From NCBI RefSeq assembly GCF_008107635.1, contig NZ_SDGZ01000010.1, forward strand, positions 1-64,000: a stretch of DNA of 64,000 nt, in the 5' to 3' direction. This stretch comes from Weissella muntiaci (GTDB lineage: Bacteria > Bacillota > Bacilli > Lactobacillales > Lactobacillaceae). Below, one piece after another: positions 60,136-64,000 of the stretch. The notes under the pieces are model-generated. The model searched no databases. It was not told where the DNA came from and was given only the letters and a program-made list of their open reading frames with translations. A program made the position numbers and the translations under genes. Numbering within the stretch: position 1 is the first letter of the stretch; every line of letters begins with the position of its first letter.

Positions 60136-60747
60136 TTATTTCATTTCCCAATCGGCAAGTTCCATTGAAGCATCGTCTGCACTCAAGGCATACTTAAAAC
60201 GTGTGTTAACCGACGCGACGGCCGTCCGTGCGTCTAGACTCTCCGATGCGGCCAAATTGGCTACAAGTGTTAGAAAAGCTGGTAATTCACGGTCCCAAGT
60301 TAGACGTTCATCGTAGCCATATTGAATCCAGACCGTTTGATACTTTTCGCTATCCCATTCTGCGGCACCATGATAAGGTCGATCATCAATCAAGATACCA
60401 CCCTTTCCTCGTGCAACATCCTTGGTATGAGCCATAATAACTTTTTTATAAAAAGGACTTGTTGGACCATTACCAAAATGTTCTGTCAGCCACGCTAACT
60501 TATCCGACCAAGAACTCACGTTATTCCAAGGAGCAGTCGTCAAAATGTATAACTCTGCGCGGTCCGCCAGTTCTTGTACACCAGCGACTGCTCCATCAAT
60601 CGGCTCCAAGTTCCGGAAAATTCCTGGAATCTGATCAGGCTTCTCAACACCAAAATCAACAGCCAAATCCGTTGCTCGATTTAGAACTGGTAACGTATTT
60701 ACCAGTGTATTATCCATATCTAAAAAAATATTTAGTTTTTCTGTCAT
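60136..60747 (-). CDS. HAD-superfamily 5'(3')-deoxyribonucleotidase-like protein
   Basis: 203 residues. Motif I FLDMDNTLVNTLP, motif II LTTAPWNN and motif IV ILIDDRPYHGA fit the NT5C/YorS-like branch of small HAD phosphatases. The substrate is probably a deoxyribonucleotide, but this is inferred from family. AAAGGAAG precedes ATG 60747. Co-transcribed with fba. Confidence 0.8.
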   Translation of the reverse strand: MTEKLNIFLDMDNTLVNTLPVLNRATDLAVDFGVEKPDQIPGIFRNLEPIDGAVAGVQELADRAELYILTTAPWNNVSSWSDKLAWLTEHFGNGPTSPFYKKVIMAHTKDVARGKGGILIDDRPYHGAAEWDSEKYQTVWIQYGYDERLTWDRELPAFLTLVANLAASESLDARTAVASVNTRFKYALSADDASMELADWEMK

Positions 60748-61045
60748 ATTTAAAATCTTCCTTTTGCAGGTATACCATTTGAATAAAGTTAGGATACATG
60801 TCCGACAACTCTATCTCAAGGTTGCAAATCGTTCACTCACCATACCTGTTTGTTTGTAAAATTTAACTACATTCAATATTCTAGTGTAAAAAAAGAACAA
60901 AAAGTGCACTAAACATCTGAAAAAACGATAACATTCGAAACATACCGTGCAACATCACAAACTTTTTCATACCTATACCATTCTAAAAGAAATATATTTT
61001 CAGCTTTTCGGAATCTCGACCAATTAACTAAACCCAATTTTTAAG
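60748..61045. other. Intergenic region upstream of the nucleotidase-fba operon
   Basis: About 300 A/T-rich bases with no supported coding frame. It should include the operon promoter; no clear consensus pair was fixed. Confidence 0.35.
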
Positions 61046-61050
61046 CACAC

Positions 61051-61090
61051 AAAAACCCCTCTGCTTGAAATAATTCTATACCAAAGGGGT
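61051..61090 (-). terminator. Terminator after the AraC regulator
   Basis: ACCCCTTTG and CAGAGGGGT arms (one mismatch) then TTTTTG on the minus strand. Confidence 0.75.
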
Positions 61091-61101
61091 CATTTTTATT
61101 T

Positions 61102-61920
61102 TCAGCTTTGCCATTTGCGATAAGTCAATGGGGTCATCCCCATCTCACGTTTAAATATTCGTGCAAAGTATCTGGGATCCGAGAATCCCGATTGAGTCGC
61201 AATTTCACTGATCTTTAAGTTATGTTTATTTAACAACAATCCTTTCGCAAATTTAATGCGTGATTGTAAAATATATTGGGTTGGTGCCATTCCGAGATAG
61301 TCATGGAATAATCTACGTAAATATTGTGGTGAAATAAATAGACTGTCCGATAGATCCGATATTTGAATATCCTCAGCAATGTGCTGACCAACATATTCCG
61401 TAACCGGTACGATATACCGATCGTAATCATCACCACCTGAAAACTTTGCCCGAAAATCTTGATATAAACCAAATTTGATAAAAAATTCATAGGCAAGATT
61501 TGAAATCTGATAACTATTTATCCGACCTTCTTGAACCATGTAAAAAATCCGATCAATAATCTCTGCTTGCTTGCGCCCTTGTTGTACATCTAAGAAGATT
61601 TGTGTTTGATCACCCAAATAATCTGCCAGTTGATTCACGATTGGTCCATGAAAGGTAGCAAAGTTAATCCGCCATTCTTGATCAATTGATACAGACTGAT
61701 AGCGATGCGGTACACCAGGAGCAATTAAAATCCCCATTCCTGGGCGCAATTCAAAACGTTCATCATTTACAAAGAACTCGCCAATACCGCTCTCAGTCTG
61801 CAGCCAATGATAATACGGGAAACCCTTTTGTCGCGCAACTGAATCCTGGTGCCAATTTTTACCCATATCTCGCGGCATCACCGGCAAGTTTTCACTCTCA
61901 ATATTATAAAACGCGCCCAT
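61102..61920 (-). CDS. AraC-family transcriptional regulator
   Basis: 272 residues. An N-terminal cupin-like sensor (MPRDMGKNWHQDSVARQKG, YYHWLQTESGIGEFFV and RPGMGILIAPGVPHRYQSV) precedes two HTH motifs (IQISDLSDSLFISPQYLRRLF and LKISEIATQSGFSDPRYFARI) with the terminal MTPLTYRKW. This is the MsmR/RafR-like design that senses sugars. No sugar transport or hydrolase genes are next to it, so its regulon is unknown. GGAGGAG precedes the ATG. Confidence 0.9.
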   Translation of the reverse strand: MGAFYNIESENLPVMPRDMGKNWHQDSVARQKGFPYYHWLQTESGIGEFFVNDERFELRPGMGILIAPGVPHRYQSVSIDQEWRINFATFHGPIVNQLADYLGDQTQIFLDVQQGRKQAEIIDRIFYMVQEGRINSYQISNLAYEFFIKFGLYQDFRAKFSGGDDYDRYIVPVTEYVGQHIAEDIQISDLSDSLFISPQYLRRLFHDYLGMAPTQYILQSRIKFAKGLLLNKHNLKISEIATQSGFSDPRYFARIFKREMGMTPLTYRKWQS

Positions 61921-62020
61921 TCGTCAGGCTCCTCCTAGTGTACCGTAATTAATTTTATCTTAGCAGACTATCCACTTAAAATAAAGCAATGACAATGTTC
62001 CTTCATTTTCTCGAAAAAAT

Positions 62021-62052
62021 AAAAGACTACCCAATTAATTGGGTAGTCTTTT
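62021..62052. terminator. Bidirectional terminator after rplS
   Basis: AAAAGACTACCCAATT pairs with AATTGGGTAGTCTTTT as a perfect palindrome. Confidence 0.9.
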
Positions 62053-62064
62053 ATTGAATTGATC

Positions 62065-62418
62065 TTAACGACGCTTCTCTGGAATACGAGCAGCCTTACC
62101 ATGTAGGGCACGCAAGTAGTACAACTTAGCGCGACGAACACGACCGTAACGAACAACTTCAATCTTATCAACACGTGGTGAATGGATTGGGAAAGTACGT
62201 TCAACACCAACACCGTTAGAAATCTTACGAACAGTATAAGTAGCTTGGATTCCCGTTCCCTTACGCTTGATTACAACACCTTCGAAAAGTTGCACACGTT
62301 CGCGTGAACCTTCGACAATTCGTGCGTGAACACGAACTGAATCACCAGCACGGAATTCAGGAATGTCCGTACGTAGTTGTGATGCTGTTAGCTTCTCTAG
62401 CAAAGCATTTTGACGCAT
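62065..62418 (-). CDS. rplS: 50S ribosomal protein L19
   Basis: 117 residues, beginning [21 protein letters not shown] and containing [20 protein letters not shown] and [16 protein letters not shown], ending RIPEKRR. The full L19 pattern. Last gene of the rimM-trmD-rplS unit. Confidence 0.97.
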   Translation of the reverse strand: MRQNALLEKLTASQLRTDIPEFRAGDSVRVHARIVEGSRERVQLFEGVVIKRKGTGIQATYTVRKISNGVGVERTFPIHSPRVDKIEVVRYGRVRRAKLYYLRALHGKAARIPEKRR

Positions 62419-62530
62419 AATTTAATCTCCTCTGATAATCATATACCCCTTGGCCAGCGGATTACCGATATATTTTTAGTGAATAAACACTAAAAATAAA
62501 TTTAACATAATTAACTCTTCTAAACAAGTC
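62419..62530 (-). promoter_or_regulatory. trmD-rplS intergenic leader with hairpin (candidate L19 leader)
   Basis: The 112-base gap holds TTTTTAGTG/CACTAAAAA (about 62473-62496) and a G/C-rich stretch (ATCCGCTGGCCAAGGGG) before rplS. L19 leaders are known in this position in Firmicutes, but I cannot confirm the consensus by eye. No terminator is obvious. Confidence 0.4.
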
Positions 62531-63280
62531 TTAATTTTCTGAATCGTGACTGGCCTCTTCATCAACGACTTCTCTCAGTAACTGGCGCTCTTCTTTTGTG
62601 AAGTTATAATGCTCCAGCAAATCTGGTCGTCGCAAATACGTTCTACGTAAGGACTCTTTTTTACGCCAAATCGCAATATTACCGTGGTGTCCACTCATTA
62701 AAACATCTGGAACTAGCATGCCACGAAAATCAGCTGGTCTTGTATATTGTGGATATTCTAGTAGGCCAGTTGAAAATGAATCATCGACAGCCGACATATC
62801 ATCACCCAGCGCATCCTCAAGTAGGCGCACAGTTGCATCAATCACGACCATCGCACCAAGTTCGCCACCAGTCAATACGAAATCTCCCAGCGAGATTTCA
62901 TCGGTTACCAACGTGCGAATTCTTTCGTCATACCCTTCGTAATGTCCAGCAATAAATGTTAGATGCTCTTCCTGAGCCAATTCTTCAGCCATTTTCTGAT
63001 TGAAGGGCTTACCGGCGGGGTCCAATAGGATTACACGACCAAAGTCTCCAGCAGATTCCTTCACATGATCCATTGCATCAAAGATTGGTTGTGGTGTTAG
63101 TAACATCCCCTGTCCGCCCCCATAGACAACATCATCGACATTATTATGGCGGTTATTGGTATAATCGCGGAAATCAACCACATTAAAATCAACCAAGCCA
63201 CGTTCAACAGTTTTACCGATAATCGACTCACGCATGGGCGCAAACATGTTCGGGAAAATACTTAAAACGTCAATTCGCAT
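62531..63280 (-). CDS. trmD: tRNA (guanine-N1-)-methyltransferase TrmD
   Basis: 249 residues. The knotted SPOUT domain has [45 protein letters not shown] and [12 protein letters not shown]. It makes m1G37 in tRNAs. Start ATG overlaps the rimM stop by one base, so translation is coupled. Confidence 0.96.
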   Translation of the reverse strand: MRIDVLSIFPNMFAPMRESIIGKTVERGLVDFNVVDFRDYTNNRHNNVDDVVYGGGQGMLLTPQPIFDAMDHVKESAGDFGRVILLDPAGKPFNQKMAEELAQEEHLTFIAGHYEGYDERIRTLVTDEISLGDFVLTGGELGAMVVIDATVRLLEDALGDDMSAVDDSFSTGLLEYPQYTRPADFRGMLVPDVLMSGHHGNIAIWRKKESLRRTYLRRPDLLEHYNFTKEERQLLREVVDEEASHDSEN

Positions 63281-63786
63281 TAATCAAGTCCCTCCAAGAA
63301 ATTGATTTTCGCCTGTCCTTGCTCCAAATCAATCTCAGTCACCACGTCCGCAATGTATGGAATGTACAATGGATTCTTTCCAGCGCGCTTTACAACCCAA
63401 ACATCATTAGCTGGCAATTCCAGAATTTCGCTAACTTGTCCCAAAACTGACCCATCAGCATTATCAATTACATCCAAGCCCACGATTTCGTGATAGTAAT
63501 ATTCATCATCAGCTAACTCCGTCAGCTGGGCCTCATCAACCATCAAATCACGGCCCTTATACTGTTCAATCAGATTGATGTTTTGCAAATCTTTAAATGA
63601 CAGTAATATGAACTGCTTGTGCGGACGAACAGTTTGAATCGTAACTTCAACCGGCGTCTTCCCGGCAATTACCAAGCTTTGTCCCTTTGTAAATCTTTCT
63701 TCTGGGAAATCTGTTGTAGCAATCACACGGACCTCACCTCTAATGCCATGTGTATTAACAATCGTACCAACCTTATATAAAGCCAT
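63280..63786 (-). CDS. rimM: 16S rRNA processing protein RimM
   Basis: 168 residues from ATG 63786 (GGGAGGG upstream; the frame is open to 63807). [21 protein letters not shown] opens the protein and the PRC-barrel domain has [23 protein letters not shown] and [14 protein letters not shown]. It assists 30S maturation by binding S19. First gene of its operon here, without rpsP next to it. Confidence 0.95.
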   Translation of the reverse strand: MALYKVGTIVNTHGIRGEVRVIATTDFPEERFTKGQSLVIAGKTPVEVTIQTVRPHKQFILLSFKDLQNINLIEQYKGRDLMVDEAQLTELADDEYYYHEIVGLDVIDNADGSVLGQVSEILELPANDVWVVKRAGKNPLYIPYIADVVTEIDLEQGQAKINFLEGLD

Positions 63787-63841
63787 TGTGCCCTCCCGGC
63801 AATTCAATTCTTAACTAATATAATCTTTTTTTGTCTCTTCA

Positions 63842-63870
63842 ATTATCCAAACATCAAAAACCTTTGTCAA
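63842..63870 (-). promoter_or_regulatory. Sigma-A promoter of rimM-trmD-rplS
   Basis: TTGACA (63865-63870) and GATAAT (63842-63847) with exactly 17 bases between them on the minus strand. The predicted leader is about 50 bases. Confidence 0.75.
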
Positions 63871-63970
63871 TCTTTAAAAAAGTAACAGAGAGTTATGTAC
63901 AAACCTGGTTTAATTTGGTAAAGTAGAAAAATCGTTTCCATTTACAAAGCGATCGAAATTTATGAAGGGG

Positions 63971-63988
63971 CTAGGCTTAAAAGCCTAG
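63971..63988. other. Perfect hairpin near the right edge
   Basis: CTAGGCTT/AAGCCTAG with an AA centre lies 12 bases before the window end; an ATCG/CGAT pair around 63930-63950 precedes it. There is no T run in view. It may belong to the leader of a rightward gene outside the window. Confidence 0.3.
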
Positions 63989-64000
63989 TAAATCGGTATT

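Overview
The window comes from a low-GC Gram-positive lactic acid bacterium, most likely Lactobacillaceae and plausibly the heterofermentative Weissella/Leuconostoc branch. The genus is inferred, not shown. The evidence is the hisS-aspS-yitT, rpsU-yqeY-phoH-ybeY-dgkA-era, spx-mecA-coiA-pepF, ccpA/pepQ and rimM-trmD-rplS gene orders, together with pyruvate oxidase, a mevalonate-pathway gene, strong AGGAGG-type ribosome binding sites, sortase-anchored surface proteins and A/T-rich intergenic DNA.

Bases 1-3811 are the lysogeny end of an integrated temperate phage. It holds an AntA/AntB-type antirepressor running off the left edge, a Cro-like protein, a CI-like repressor, an ImmA-type metalloprotease, a PH-SHOCT protein and a tyrosine integrase. 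The integrase ends beside a 9-bp inverted repeat that cuts an APC-family amino acid permease gene after about 70 codons. The repressor/Cro region has two near-consensus promoters that point at each other, each overlapped by a palindrome built on the same TTCTAT half-site.

Bases 4205-15700 are housekeeping: a HIT protein, then a leftward block for export of a cell-wall glycopolymer (GlfT2-like glycosyltransferase, TagH/TagG-type exporter, two large polytopic membrane proteins), a TetR/MscL-like/PdxK-ThiD operon, and zinc-free paralogues of L33 and S14 behind a structured leader. Bases 15739-34216 hold topB, a membrane protein, pox with its own promoter and a cre-like site, the rpsU-to-era operon, yitT, aspS and hisS behind a T-box, a wall amidase, mvaS-coaBC, a possible small RNA locus, an Mga-like regulator and tRNA-Gly/tRNA-Asn.

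Bases 34420-50950 mix surface and regulatory genes. They include a serine-rich adhesin with an atypical LPSLG anchor, a secreted coiled-coil protein, tRNA-Ser/tRNA-Glu, divergent ccpA and pepQ with two cre sites, ytxG/ytxH-like genes, pepF, an N-terminally short coiA, mecA, spx, several very small membrane proteins, and a thioester-domain LPNTG adhesin with two VaFE-like repeats, followed by tRNA-Leu. Bases 51012-64000 hold a CPBP protease, HAD phosphatases, a deoxynucleoside kinase, a LysM protein with a dead NlpC/P60-like domain, glpK without the usual HPr phosphorylation histidine, a tautomerase, a second YitT, arsC, fba, an AraC regulator and the rplS-trmD-rimM operon with its promoter. 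Most units end in clear intrinsic terminators. No CRISPR array, insertion sequence or rRNA was seen.
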